A stretch of DNA of 64,000 bases from assembly GCF_023159225.1 (NCBI RefSeq), contig NC_063170.1, forward strand, positions 20,941,735 to 21,005,734, in the 5' to 3' direction. Positions 47,741-59,957 of this stretch are shown in pieces. Each line of letters starts with the position of its first letter. Position 1 is the first letter of the stretch. Position numbers and translations under genes: made by a program. Source of the stretch: Perognathus longimembris pacificus. Lineage: Eukaryota; Chordata; Mammalia; Rodentia; Heteromyidae. The notes under the pieces are model-generated. The model ran no database searches. It worked only from the letters and a program-made list of their open reading frames with translations, and was not told the DNA's origin.

Positions 47741-49714
47741 TGTAGTTTCTTAATTTCCGTTTTAACAAGGCCAGGCATGCTGAGTGCTACCACACAGTAG
47801 GTGCTCAATAAATATTTATGAGCTGGTGGTAAATAACGGCTCAGTTAACCATATGACACTGGGCAGAGCCAAAAGTTTGAATTCAGAGTCCCACTAGCTG
47901 GCTTCAAGCCCCATCTCTGTCCTTTCTTTGCTGTATGACTTGGGACATATTGCTTGACCTCTCTGGCCCTCTGTTTCCCAATCTGCAAGTGAAAGTGCTA
48001 ACTCATGAGTTGTCGTCACCCTAGCTCATGAAAATGCTAACCTTACAGCCCTGCCATGGCAAAGGTTAAATGAGAATATGCCTTACCAGATTCTTCATTC
48101 AGAGCTGGAACACTATTATGATCATTAAAATTATGACTATTATTACTATTATTATTACCTGTGCTTAATACAATATGGCAGCTTGGTTCAGCCACCCACA
48201 TATTTGTATGCTTCAGGTTCATAGATTCCCCAATAGGTCCCCAGGTCCTGACAGAAGTGTGTGTATTAAATACTGCACAGTTTCAGTATCTGGAGAAGCC
48301 CTAATGTTAAGCTCAGTCTACTTCTGTTTGAGTTGCAGAGCCTAGAGACGGTGGGGCACTGTCCTTTCTCATTCTCCTAGCTATAATTCTATTTGAAGGC
48401 AAAGTTGATTTTCTGCCTACAGAGCCCTTCTTGTGGGCTATTTCTGGCTTTCTATGCAAGACTAGAATGAGACACAGTGGCCCTTTGGCCATAACCTTGA
48501 GTTCTGCTCTAGAACCAGTAATCTAAATCAAGTAACCGTGAGTCACTTTAGAAGAATACTAAGGAGTCAAGGGCAGCTGCTGGCTATCTGAAGGGGGACA
48601 CAGAGAGACAAGGCCAACCCCCAGCCACTGAGCTTAAGTTGTGGGGAGGAGGAATTTGCATTCAGCTTCTGGCTGGTACCACACTTTAGATTTGATGTAC
48701 TCTTGACAGAACCAGTCAGCAATTTGATGTCTGTGTGGCTTTATAAACTTTAATTGTTTTTTTTTATTAGAAAAAAGTTCAAGCATACTCAAAAGTACAA
48801 AGAACAATATTCCAATTATACTACTGGCGCTACCACTCAGAATTCAGACATGTGCACATTGTTCTATTGGCTTTGGCTCTTTTGATTATAAGACAAAAAA
48901 CAAACAGGCTCATGACTTTAAACATCACTTGTGTGCTAGTGACTCCAAGTCCATGCTTCCAGCCCAAGCCTCTGTCTCTTGAACTCTAGTCTCAGATTTC
49001 TAGCAGCTTCTTAGCAGCTCCAAAAGGTCGAATAGCCCCTGGAAGCAGGTGATGCTTCCACTCCTCCCCAGTCCTCCCACAGACGGTCTGTTGCCTGTCT
49101 GCACCTGGTTTAAGTGACCATCTCCTGCTTAGACCCAGCCCATGTTTCCCAGTGTCTCCCCCAACCCCCTCCTCTTGACCTACCCCACTCTCAGCCCCAG
49201 CCACACAGCCAGCCCTCTGAGTGACCCTATTAAACTGAAGTCACACAATGTTGCTGTTCTGCTCAGCATCCTTTTCATCGCTAAGTCAACATGGTCAACT
49301 TATGTTATTTCGCAGCCCTTGTCAGAGAAGCTACAGGGCTAGAAAGTTCTAGAGAGAGGTGGGAAGTGCAGAAAAGCATGAACAGACCAACAACATTGTC
49401 ACAATGCTTTCCATGGCCAGTCCTAGATCATGAGGTAGAGAACCCTAAACATAAGGGGGTTGGGCTTTGGGGAGGGGAGATGGACTGAGTGGAGGGAGGG
49501 CAATACCCCCATCCCACCTACCCCCAGAATATGCTAACCCCACCTCTTCTGGGTTCCAAGATGTGCCCCTCTTTATGATCCAAGTCCTCTCAGATGGAAA
49601 GTGGGCTGTAGATTTTGATAAACCAAGTTTTTTATTTTTTTTAATTTCCTTTGAGTAGGCTCATTGTGGCACAGATTTAGAGATTTGTTCTGTCAGCTAA
49701 GGTAACTGTGTTTT

Positions 49715-49769
<55 letters not shown>

Positions 49770-51005
49770 AAGAGAGAGAGAATACAGAAAAGAGACCTAC
49801 AGAGAATCTGAAAGACAGTTGGTGGAGGCGTAGGGGTGGGGAAGGCAGGGCCTTTTTGTCAGCATTTTATGTGTGTGTCTGTATTGTGCATATCTCCATC
49901 AGTTTGACTCTGTGTGTGTGTGCCGAGTGTGACTACAGTTCTGATTGTGTGTGCCTACATATGTGTATACATTTGCATGTGAGAGACAGAAAGACAGGGA
50001 CGCAGAGCCTGAGAACGCTGTACAGGTTTGGGAACAAGCATATTCTCTCCCCACAACCCAAATACAGAAACACCCAAGCACACAGGACTCTGCTTCCCTC
50101 TTCCCCGTCCCTGCGCTTGGGTTGGAGAAACTAGGCCACAGTTAATTAGAAGCAGCCTCACCCGGTGCCCTGAGCGGCTGTGAGCCTGCAAACTTCACAG
50201 GCTCTCCAGGGCTTGAGGTGCTGCATAATTACACAGGGCTCAGCTCTCCAGCTATAATTCAGTACCCACTGGGCAAAAGAACCCCTCCACTTTGCCTGCA
50301 GCCTCAAGGAAGGGTGAGTAAGGCTAAAAGCCCACAATTACCTACACTCACTGCCCCCAGCAAAGTGGCTGGTCCAGGTTGGCTGGCCACCCAGCCTAGA
50401 GCCTGACAGGGAGCAATGGAAGCTCCAAACAGCCTCTACCTCCTTTCTTCTCTCCTCTCTTTCCCACTTTTATCCCCCTTCCATCTCCTTTAATGAATCA
50501 TTCAGCAAATGACCTGTTGTGTGTCAGACCCTGGAGTGACCCTGTATATGGACCAAGTGACCAACCATAGAACTGAGGTCTTCGGTCAGGGCAATTCCCT
50601 TGGAAAAGAAGAAACAGAGTGAGAGGGAAACAAGTGAGAAGGAACTGAGTGAGCGATGTCCATGGGGGCCCACAGGGCAGGGTGGCACTTGAATGACTGA
50701 GAGCCTGCACCTGAGTCAATGTTGGGCTTCTTTGGCCTCATGTTTGGTTTGGGCCTTTCATTTGTTACAATCTAGGCAGTCTCAGAGTTCCTTAGACAGA
50801 ACATAGAGGCTGGACTTGGAATCTTCACATTTCTCCCTCTCAGAGCCTGGGGGGTGTTTGTGTGGGTGTAGAATAGGGGCTGTGGTTGTAGATGGGGTGG
50901 GGCTGGGAAAGCCCACAGTACTTCCCTTTCCCTATTTAACCTGTTAGTTCCTCCTTGAAACACATATTTCATCTGTGCTTCTGACCTTGGCTCTCTCTTG
51001 AAATT
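47741..51005. other. SINE-poor intergenic stretch
   Basis: More than 3 kb with no SINE I can recognise. It includes a possible old L1-type piece near 48740-48900 and a (TG)n(GA)n array at 49715-49783. No gene recognised. Confidence 0.4.
49715..49783. repeat. Compound (TG)n(AG)n microsatellite
   Basis: A TG array passing directly into an AG array with interspersed AAAG. Confidence 0.9.
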
Positions 51006-51007
51006 TG

Positions 51008-51148
51008 TTTTGTTTTGGTCCTGGGTCTTGAACTCAGGGCCTGGGCTCTGTCCCTGAGCTTTTTACTCAAGGCTAGGGCTTACCACTTTGAGCCACAGCT
51101 CCACTTCCAATTTTCTGGTGCTTAAATGGAGATAAGAGTCTCACAGCA
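51008..51148 (-). mobile_element. Partial B1-Geo SINE
   Basis: Geo half and linker only; the 7SL half is absent. Confidence 0.65.
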
Positions 51149-51371
51149 TGCAACTAAAGTGAGTTGTCAAACTGATGAACAACAGCCCTACCTGCAAGTT
51201 TGCAGGCTTGCGTAAGACCACCCAGGGAACTTTGGCAGATCTGTTGTACTGCAGTCCCAGGGACATGGGGCTGGGAACTTCAAGTTCTTCTTTGTGTTCT
51301 CTTCCTTTTTTAATTAATTTCTAAAAAAAGTTTCCAACTACTTTTAAAACAGAGAAGATTAGAGAATTAAA

Positions 51372-51750
51372 GATGGAGTTGGGTGTGGTGGTGCATAGCA
51401 CTCTGGAGTCAGAGTCAGGAAGCTCTCAAGTTTGAGCCTAACCTGGGTTACACAGCATGATCTTGGCTCAAAGAAAACCAAAGTAGAACAAAAGGGACCT
51501 TTTAGTATTATCTAATATTCACATCAAGCTGGCCACCAGTGGCGCATGCCTACAATCCTAGCTACTAAGGAGGCTGAGACCTGAGGATTGCGGTTCAAAG
51601 ACAAACCAGGCAGATAAATCCAAGAGACTCTTTATCTTCAATTAACCACCAAAAAGTTGAAAGTGGAGCTGTGATGCAAGTAGTAGAGTACCAGCGCTGA
51701 GTGAAAGAGACAAGCCAGTGCTTGAGGCTCTGAGTTTAAGGCTGAGTACT

Positions 51751-51801
<51 letters not shown>
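51372..51801 (+). mobile_element. B1-like SINE and B1-Geo with (CA)n tail
   Basis: B1-like at 51372-51480. B1-Geo at 51525-51752 continues into (CA)n at 51753-51801. Confidence 0.75.
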
Positions 51802-51802
<1 letters not shown>

Positions 51803-51837
51803 ACATACATAAATTAACATCAAGTTCAATTCTGTTT

Positions 51838-52068
51838 TTGTTTTTGTTGCTGGTCCTGGGGCTTGAACTCAGGGCCTAGGCACTGTCCCTGAGCTTTTTT
51901 TTTTTTTTCTCAAGGTTAGCGCTCTACCTCTTGAGCCACAGTACTACTTCTAGCTTTTTCTGAGTAGTTTATTGGAAATAAGAGTCTCATGGCCTTTTCT
52001 GCCTGGGCTGGCTTTGAACTGTGATCCTCAGATCTCAGCCTCCAGAGTAGCCTAGCTCATACCTTCTC
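51838..52068 (-). mobile_element. B1-Geo SINE
   Basis: GCTGGTCCTGGGGCTTGAAC, an internal poly(T), and GATCCTCAGATCTCAGCCTC. Confidence 0.8.
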
Positions 52069-52084
52069 AATTTTTGAGAGGAAC

Positions 52085-52180
52085 AAAATAAAGAGGGACT
52101 GGTAGTGTGGCTAAAGTGGTACAGCACTAACCTAAAAAGTACAAGACTCCCGAGTTCAAATCCCAATGCTATAAAAAAAT
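52085..52180 (+). mobile_element. tRNA-derived monomeric SINE
   Basis: GTGGCTAAAGTGGTACAGCA and GAGTTCAAATCCCAATGCTA. Confidence 0.5.
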
Positions 52181-52257
52181 TCCAAGAAAATAGGAACCTC
52201 ATTCTACCCCACCACCAAGCCAGGAAACCCATTCACAAACCAAATATTTATGGTGTT

Positions 52258-52306
52258 ATTGTTTCTTGGCCTTCTGGCTAAGATCAAATGTAGAAATGTT
52301 TATCGT
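52258..52306 (+). pseudogene. Truncated U2 snRNA pseudogene
   Basis: Aligns with the 5' end of U2 snRNA. TTCTTGGCCTTCTGGCTAAG and ATCAAATGTAG correspond to U2's TTCTCGGCCTTTTGGCTAAG and ATCAAGTGTAG. It starts at the U2 5' end and stops after about 49 nt, with substitutions and a small deletion. Confidence 0.85.
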
Positions 52307-52665
52307 GTCTACACAAGTTTGTCTACTTTTACTACACATGTATATCATTATAAAAATGACACAATCTTGTTTGACAGGTTTATAAACCTTATATAAAAAG
52401 ACATCATCCTCTATATAGTATTTAACAATTTATTTTTGCCTCTTTTTGCCGAGCATTTTGAAGTTTTATGATTTTAACTGCTTTTATAGTAGGACATTGT
52501 ATGACTATTTCATAGTTTGTCCTTTTCCCCTTGATGGGTAGTTACATGTTTCCAAGTTTTCTTTACGATGAGCACGTGTGCCATGAGTAACCAAGCAAGC
52601 AGGTTCCCTCATGTGTGCGATGGGCTGCCATTCCCCAGGGGATAGGCCTAGGCATGGGGCTGCTA
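52307..52665. other. AT-rich sequence, possibly old L1
   Basis: ATAGTTTGTCCTTTTCCCCT with TGATGGGTAGTTACATGTTT vaguely resembles antisense L1. No gene recognised. Confidence 0.3.
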
Positions 52666-52667
52666 GG

Positions 52668-52905
52668 GAGAAGCCAGGCACTGGTGGTTCATGCCTATAA
52701 TCTTAGCTACCTGGGGAGGCTGAGATCTGAGGGCTGTGGTTCAAAGCCAGTCCAGGCAGATAAATCTGAAAACCTTGTCTCCAGCAAAAAGCAGGAAGTG
52801 GAGCTGTGGCTCAAGTGGTAGAGAACCAGCCTTATGTGAAAAAGATCAGGGACATCTCTCAAGCCCTGAGTTCAAGCCCCAATACTGGCACAAAAAAATT
52901 AAAAT
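52668..52905 (+). mobile_element. B1-Geo SINE
   Basis: CCAGGCACTGGTGGTTCATG through GAGTTCAAGCCCCAATACTG plus an A-rich tail. Confidence 0.8.
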
Positions 52906-53610
52906 AAAAAGGGAAGTATACCTATTGTAGTTCACTAGATACCCGATTGTACCTTGTTGGGTGCACAGGCAATGTGGTTATGGTCAGGTCCGCATTTCTC
53001 CACATCCTTTTTTGATACTTGGTATAGACTTGTTTTTGCCAATGAAACCATGTGCTATGTATGGGTTGAGCTAGCCCTCTGGATGGGATAGATATGATGA
53101 TATGGAATGGAATTTCAGTGCTAAGGCTTTGCTTACAGTCATGACTGGGGACCCAGTCAGGTCTCCTGTCTGTGCTCCAGTGCTTTCTGACTTTGCTCTG
53201 TCATCTGTGACCGTGGGCTGGGATATAGCACTGACCACTCTTTCCCTGGTACCAGCTTATGTCATGTTCTCAGATATACAACATCTTTCTTCCTGCCTTT
53301 CTGGTTTTAATAATTTGCTACTTCAAGAGGCTCAAAAATGATTTTGGAAGATGAAGAGGAGCACGCGGCATCTCACTTAAGGTGGTCCAGGAAGGGGAGG
53401 CTGCGATCTGGAGAAGCATCCTCTCTTATCAAGGCCTAAATCCAAGGGGAAAGGACAAGCAGGCCAACGTCACATCTGGCTTCTGAATTCTTTCCCCCAT
53501 TCACTTGGAACCACTTCCTTCCAGGGACAATCCATTCGAAGCAAGAAGTTCTGAATATGTTCTTTATTGCCTGTTATGACATGAAGGGAAAGAAAGAATT
53601 ACAGTAATTA
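52906..53610. other. No gene recognised
   Basis: Unique-looking sequence with an 80-codon open frame (53102-53341, +) that resembles nothing I know. Confidence 0.3.
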
Positions 53611-53612
53611 AA

Positions 53613-53811
53613 TAGAGGCAGGCACCTGTGGCTCACTCCTGTAGGCCTAGCTACTCAGGAGGCTGAGGCTGAGAACCTCAATTCAAAGCTAGCCAAAGGA
53701 GAGAAGTCTATGAGTCTCTTATCTCCAGTTAACCAGGAAAAAGGAGGCAGTGGAGATGTGGCTAAAGTGGTAGATCACCAGCCTTGAGGGGAAAAGCTAA
53801 GTTTAAGTCCC

Positions 53812-53863
<52 letters not shown>
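53613..53863 (+). mobile_element. B1-Geo SINE with (CA)n tail
   Basis: The Geo half ends TTTAAGTCCCAGT, then (AC)n at 53815-53863. Confidence 0.8.
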
Positions 53864-53865
<2 letters not shown>

Positions 53866-54956
53866 AATAGCATAATTCTGGGATCAGCATAATTCTAGAC
53901 ATACAGGGCATCCAAATCTTCTCCCCATCCAACCCCAGGGAGGTCTGGAGCAGGGAAGTGCTGGCCTATCAACCACCTCCAGGGGAAACGCGCTGAGTGA
54001 TGCAATGATTTATTGGGGGAAGCAAACCTCCCACCTTGGAAACATCTGAGGCAACTGTAGAATGTGGCCCTGTGCAGAAACATGGAGTAGGATTAGGCAA
54101 CCCCCGAGGACCCCACACGGTGTCACGAGTCTCACCCAGGGGCACAAGGAAGAGGGTTTTACGGTGTCTGTGTGGGTTTCATTGGCATCCAGAAACCACT
54201 GGCAAACATCACAGAATCAGCCGTGTGCCCTGATGGGGAAACAAAGTCTCGTGCCTTGAGTGTATCTCAGAGTCTTCCTCTGTTGTTTCCTGTCACTCTT
54301 TACCCTCCTGCTTTTCCCTCCTCTCTTTCCTCTTCTCACCTCTTCCTTTTCTTGCCTTCTTTTGTGTCTTCTTTTCTTTCCCCTGGTGTGAGAGCCCAGG
54401 CCTGGGACCTTGAGCATTTGATTTTCTACATTCACTCACTCAAACACTCACAGCTTCACTTTCCCGCCCCAGGTCTCAGTTTCCCTTTAACAAGCAGTCA
54501 TGTCCAGAGCTGGACAGCTACCCAATGTCTCCCACTTCTGATCCTGCTGTCAAGAGGACACAACTCTCTGGAGGTTGCCTGTCACTCAGATTTGCAAAGG
54601 GGTAACATCCCTCCAGAGCAGTTTGTATTTAAGCCATGTTTCAGACAAAACAGTTGTTCATTGTTCACTGGAGAAACTTTTTGGGGGTATGTTTCCATGA
54701 GAGATGGGGGGAGTGGACTGGGTAGCTTGAGTCTACAGCCCTTGAAGCATGTGCTCAGGGCAGCAGACTGACTCACTAGATGGAGAGCCTTCCTGTGTGT
54801 TCTAGAATCCTGGAGTCTTTAGACCGGCTTGAACAACACAAACGTAGAGAGCAAGCCCTGAGCCACCTTTCAGGGGTTTTGTTCTGGTGGCTTGTTGATT
54901 TCACCAGTTAAAGGAAGGTTCTCGAACATCATCAGAACATCTCCAATGATAAGTGG
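53864..54956. other. No gene recognised
   Basis: Unique-looking. A pyrimidine-rich stretch at 54275-54390 gives an open frame by composition. GATTTATTGGGGGAAGCAAA near 54010 resembles the R region of the LTR at 34.9 kb. Confidence 0.3.
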
Positions 54957-54957
54957 A

Positions 54958-55172
54958 AATGGCCATTGCTGATGGCTCACACCTTAATCCTAGCTACTGA
55001 GGAGGCTGAAATGTGAGGATCAGAAGCCAGAAAAGTCCCCAAGACTCTAATCTCCAGTGAACCATCAAAATGCCAGATGGAGGGTATGGTTTAAGTGGCA
55101 GAGTGCTAGCTATGATTGAAAGAACTGAGTACAAGCTCTGAGTTCAAGTTCCTAGTAACAGCACAAAAGAAA
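54958..55172 (+). mobile_element. Diverged B1-Geo SINE
   Basis: GATGGCTCACACCTTAATCC and GAGTTCAAGTTCCTAGTAAC. Confidence 0.65.
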
Positions 55173-55417
55173 AAAAAAGGTGGGGAGAAACACAAAAACA
55201 AAGAATTTGACAGTTGCATTAATTATTGCTTGTGCTCATTTCCACTTTGTAAAAGGGTTGATGACAGCTTGCTGGCCCTCTGAGTCTGCAGGGTTGCTCA
55301 TCCAATGTCTTCACACAGACATGGGAAGCCCAGCTTGAGAATGAAAGAGGATGACCTGGACCCAGGACAATCCTGGTGAGATTCAAATTTATACTGGCAC
55401 CGTTAATTCAGATCTCT

Positions 55418-55418
55418 T

Positions 55419-55478
<60 letters not shown>

Positions 55479-55480
55479 CT
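55418..55480. repeat. (TC)n microsatellite
   Basis: About 30 dinucleotide copies with one TTTC interruption. Confidence 0.95.
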
Positions 55481-56460
55481 TCTTCCCTCTCGCCCTGGGC
55501 AAGCCACTTGACCTCAGTTTCCCTGCCAATAACTGGAGTTAATAATACACTTCTCTGAGGGTGCCTCTTAAGAATAATTGGCCAGTTTTTGCAAGGGCAC
55601 TTTGAAGAAAATTACCATGAGGATGTTCCACTGGCCCTGGAATGTTCCTTGGTAGAGATATCAAACAGACGAGGATGGCCATGTTCAGATTCTGGCACTC
55701 CTAGCCCAACCATTTTCCCCAGTTCAGTTGGAAGAGAGGGGGAGGGGCTGGGATCCCAGCCCAGGCCTGTCTAGAATATAAAAGACACAAGCCTGCCTTT
55801 GATGCCTGCCTGCCACGCTTGTTAATTTTAATAGGAAGTGAGCAGAGGCGGTCTGCCCAGCTGAAGAAAGCAGGTTGAGGCTGAGAAGGATTAATACCAA
55901 CTCCATTTGGGTCTTGTTTGGCTTTGAAGTCTTTGGCCCTGGTGCTGGAGTTAAGGACTCCTGGGTTGTTGGTAGGTTGGGGTACACAAGAACGGAGAAA
56001 TTGAGGAGCTGAGGCCTCTCAATTTTCACAGCAGGAGCAGAGAGTTCCTGTCTCAATTCAGGAGTCGCTTTAGAATGAACCCTCTTCCAGTCTGGTGAAT
56101 TTCTTGGGGAAACGTTGAACTGGGCTATCAAACCAAAGGGGGTTGGGTAGTTAATACAGACGAGTGTCATAAAGGTTAAGGGTACAGTGGAGGCCGTGGA
56201 GCAAGGGCAGAAAAGTAGACTAGGATGACTGTAGGTCACACGGCGTGGTGGAGACTGTGGTAAGTTAAGCTTTAGTTCAGTAGTGAGAGGAGGGTCAATG
56301 ATTTCCAGCTGTTCGGATTTTATAGAGCAATTGGAAATTTGGTGCATATGGAGTCTAAGTTTTAAACTTATTATTTTGGAATTCTCTTCTTGTGAACAAA
56401 AATGCAAAGACCAACAGCAGCCCACTAGTCCTGTTTTGTGACTTCTGCCTAGGCAGATTC
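55481..56460. other. Unique sequence with a long unexplained open frame
   Basis: The - strand from 56425 to 55724 is open for 233 codons. The first codon is GTG and the first internal ATG is about residue 27. The product is proline- and serine-rich, has no domain I recognise, and no splice, promoter or poly(A) context was found. It is more likely chance than a gene. Confidence 0.3.
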
Positions 56461-56462
56461 TA

Positions 56463-56697
56463 GGATTTTTCTTCTTGGGGACTTGAACTCAGGTCCTGTG
56501 CACTGTGCCTTAGCTTTTTTAGTCAAGGATGGTGCTTTTCCACTTGAGCCACAGCTCTACTTCTGGCTTTTGAGTGGTTAATGGAGAGAAGAAGCTCAGG
56601 GTTTTCCTCCCTGGGCTAGCTTTGAATCTCCATCTTCAGACAGCAGCCTGCTGAGTGGCTGGTTTGCAGGTGTGAGCTACCAATGCCTGGCTGCCTT
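56463..56697 (-). mobile_element. B1-Geo SINE
   Basis: GGGGACTTGAACTCAGGTCC, linker GGTTAATGGAGAG, and a reversed 7SL half. Confidence 0.7.
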
Positions 56698-57830
56698 CTC
56701 CATTTTTAGGCTCCTCCATCCATCTGGTATGAAAAGTCAAACCTGAATGCAGACATTTACGTAACACAGCTCTCCCAACCTGTCCACGGCTGATCCCCCA
56801 AAGCCTGGAAGACAAACCTTTCAACACGGGTCATGTAGAGTTTGCGCACACTATGAGCACCACATAAATGGTCCTTTGAGTCTGTTTAGCCCTGCATGCT
56901 GGCTTTGACCAGGGTCTGCAGGTCACTGGGGGAGGATAGTTGCTTTCCATGATGTTCATCCCATTATTTATTCATTGATCATTGGACAAACATGGATCAC
57001 ACTGTTATAACAGGGCCTCACACTCATTTCCCATCCCCAGCCTCAGTTTCATCATCTAGAATTGGAAGTCTCCTTAAACCTGGTTTTATTTCTTGGCCTA
57101 CTCTCCTTCTTGGAGGGTAGAACACATCACAAGATCCTTTGGAGTAAAGTGGGTTGGAGTTTGAGTGTTCCTTAGCCTTGAACTCTGAAACTTCAAGGAA
57201 GACCTCTCCTTCCGTTGTGGACTTTATAGGTTTAAGTCAAGCCAAGCCTCCCCTCTACACGGAAGAGGCCTCACTTCAGAGCCCTGTCATCGCTGATCAA
57301 CTGATCATCAGCAGTCATTGATGCATGTGCCACCTTTGGATGCAAACGCTGGGAAGTGTCTTTGCTTACCTTTCATCCCTGGGACTCTGGAGAAGGTGCA
57401 GGGAGGGCCGTGCAAACACCGTATGAGCTAGTCCCACCAGGAGGCTCGTTCCAAGCCTGCAGGAACACTGGCTGGCTGGCTGTGTCTCACAGAGTGGATG
57501 CCTGCTGGCCTGGCAGAGGCCCAGCTGTGCATTCATTCCACGAGTGTTCATCAAGTTCGAAGGATACAGGTTTGGTGATGCCTGCTGCACACACTGCGGT
57601 CAATAGAGGCAGCACGTCCTGTGTCCTGGAGAGAGAGGACAAACCAATGAGGACACTCACAAAGTATTACAAATTGTCATACGTGGCAGAGAAGATAACT
57701 ACTGACATTTGAAGGGGAATCTAATTCAGACAAAGGCGACAATCCTTCAGCTGGGATTTGTGGAGTGTGGAGTGTTTCAGGCAGAGAAAACAGAAGGAGC
57801 AGCATAAGTTAAGTCCTGTATCTAGAAAGA
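56698..57830. other. No gene recognised
   Basis: Unique-looking. A + strand open frame of 118 codons (57356-57712) has no recognisable product. Confidence 0.3.
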
Positions 57831-57832
57831 GT

Positions 57833-57920
57833 TCCTTCTTCCCTCCCTTCCTCCCTCTTTCCCTCCCTCCCTCCTTCTCTCCCTTCCTCCCTCTCTCCCT
57901 TCCTTCCTTCCTTCTTTTTC
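57833..57920. repeat. (TTCC/CTCC)n pyrimidine microsatellite
   Basis: Imperfect TTCC/CCTC array. Confidence 0.9.
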
Positions 57921-58195
57921 AGTTTACTCAGCACTGTACCTTGAGCTGTGTCCTTAGGCCGAGAAAAAAAAAAAAACCCTCCTCCCTCCCTGCAAGAAAC
58001 TAAAAGGAGGCCAGTGTAACTAGTAGGAACTAAACAGAAAGAGGTACTTCAAGAGCTGTTGAGTCAAATATCTACAGAATGCAACAGGTTTTGTAAATGA
58101 GTGGGGTGAGGTGGGTTACGGAATGGTGAGGGCTGTGGCAAATTGGATAAACACATGCTGTGTCAAGGAGGAAGGGGCTGCTCAAGTCCAGTCAG

Positions 58196-58705
58196 TTTTG
58201 TTTTTGTTTTGTTTTGTGGTACTGGGGCTTGAACTTAGTTATTTCACTCAAGGCTGACTCTGTAGCATGTAAGCCACAGCTGCACTTCACCTTTTTTTTT
58301 TTTCTTCTTTATTGTCAAAGTGAGTTTCATATGTAGGGCAAGTACATTTCTTTGTACTTCGGCTTTTTTTTCTTTTTTTTTTTTTGCCAGTCCTGGGCCT
58401 TGGACTCAGGGCCTGAGCACTGTCCCTGGCTTCTTCCCACTCAAGGCTAGCACTCTGCCACCTGAGCCACAGCTCCCCTTCTGGCCATTTTCCATATATG
58501 TGGTGCTGGGGAATCGAACCTAGAGCTTCATGTGTAGGAGGCAAGCACTCTTGCCACTAGGCCATATTCCCAGCCCATGTACTTCGGCTTTTTGGTGGTT
58601 GATTGGAAATGACACTTACAGACTTCCCTGCCCTGGCAGAAACTTTGAATGTTGGTCCTCAGATCTCCTGAGTAGCTAGGCTTACAGGTGTGAGCGACCA
58701 GCTCT
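58196..58705 (-). mobile_element. SINE, L1 end and IDL-Geo, nested
   Basis: The outer SINE is at 58196-58289 and about 58593-58705. An L1 3' end (poly(T), TTTATTGTCAAAGTGAGTTT) is at 58290-58362. An IDL-Geo at about 58368-58577 is flanked by TGTACTTCGGCTTTT at 58353-58367 and 58578-58592. Confidence 0.75.
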
Positions 58706-59027
58706 CTACTTCCAGTGTTAAAAATTGGAAAGGATGTCTGTCCTTTCTCCTCTCCTTCTGTCTGACTACCTCCCACCCCAGATGCTCAGCACACCCCTTC
58801 TATATACAAGAATGGCACACCTCTAAAAATGCATCCTGATGGAGCTCGCAGCCACTTGAAGAGGAGCCTGGGCGTCAGGAATCACATGTGCAATGTCTTA
58901 CAAATGGAACTTGCAGTGGTCTTATTCAGGGGCCCAGTGACCCATCTCCCTTTCCAAGTAAAAGAGATGTTTGAGCTGAAACCTGAAGGCTGATCAGGAG
59001 TTGGCTGGGTGAAGAGTAGGTAGAGGG

Positions 59028-59216
59028 AGGGCTGGGAATATGGCCTAGTGGTAGAATGCTTGCCTCACATATATGAATCCCTGGGTTCAATTCCTCAGCA
59101 CCACATGTATAGAAAAAGCCAGAAGTGGTGCTGTGGCTCAAGAGGTAGAGTGCTAGCCTTGAGCAAAAAGAAGCCAGGGACAGGCTCAGGCCCTGAGTCC
59201 AAGCCCAAGGACTGAC
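59028..59216 (+). mobile_element. IDL-Geo SINE
   Basis: GGGCTGGGAATATGGCCTAG through CCCAAGGACTGACAAAG. Confidence 0.85.
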
Positions 59217-59303
59217 AAAGAAAGGAAGAAAGGAAGGAAGGAAGGGAGGGAGGGAGGAAGGGAGGGAGGGAGGGTGGAAGGAAGGAAGGTAGGAAGGAAG
59301 GAG
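59217..59303. repeat. (GGAA)n-type microsatellite at a SINE tail
   Basis: GGAA/GGGA array directly after the IDL-Geo copy. Confidence 0.9.
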
Positions 59304-59720
59304 AGGGAGCTTCCAGAAACAGAGGATGGAGCAGGTGTGAGGGAGGTTCAGACATTCACATACCTAGGAAATGTCTGCCTTGGCTAGGGCACAAAGCCAG
59401 GGGAGAATTGGCTGTTAGCTGGTAGGTGGGAGTCAGATCACTCAGACCCTTCTGAGCAAGGGGAATTTTAGTTTTTCACCTTGAGGGCATTAGGTAACAA
59501 GTTTCTGAGTTTTACCCCTAAAGGGAGATGTTTGGATTTGATTGCATTTTACAGCGCTTGTTGGTTGCTGGATTGGTTTTATGTTCCCTGAGAGGAAAAG
59601 CCTGGCCAGAGAATCAGAGAGTTTCTAATTCTGCTCATCTATGGGAACACATTGTCTTTCTGGATATTTTCTGCATCCTAAGACATCAGCCCATTACCTG
59701 CAAAGTGGTCTGTGCCTGTT
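59304..59720. other. No gene recognised
   Basis: Unique-looking sequence. Confidence 0.3.
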
Positions 59721-59721
59721 A

Positions 59722-59957
59722 TGTGTATGTTGGTACTGGGGCTTGAACACAGTACCTCAAGGATCTTGCTTAGCTTTTTTGTTCAAGGCTGGCTCTCTGC
59801 CACTTGAATCACAACTCTTCTTCCAGCTTTTTGCTGGCTACATTGGAAATAAGAATCTCTTGGACTTGTCTTCCTGAGCTAGTTTTAAGCCTAGCTCATC
59901 AGCTCTCAGCCTCCTGACTAGCTAGGATTACAGGCATTAGCCACTAGCACCCTGTAA
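59722..59957 (-). mobile_element. B1-Geo SINE
   Basis: TACTGGGGCTTGAACACAGT and TAGCTAGGATTACAGGCATT. Confidence 0.75.
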
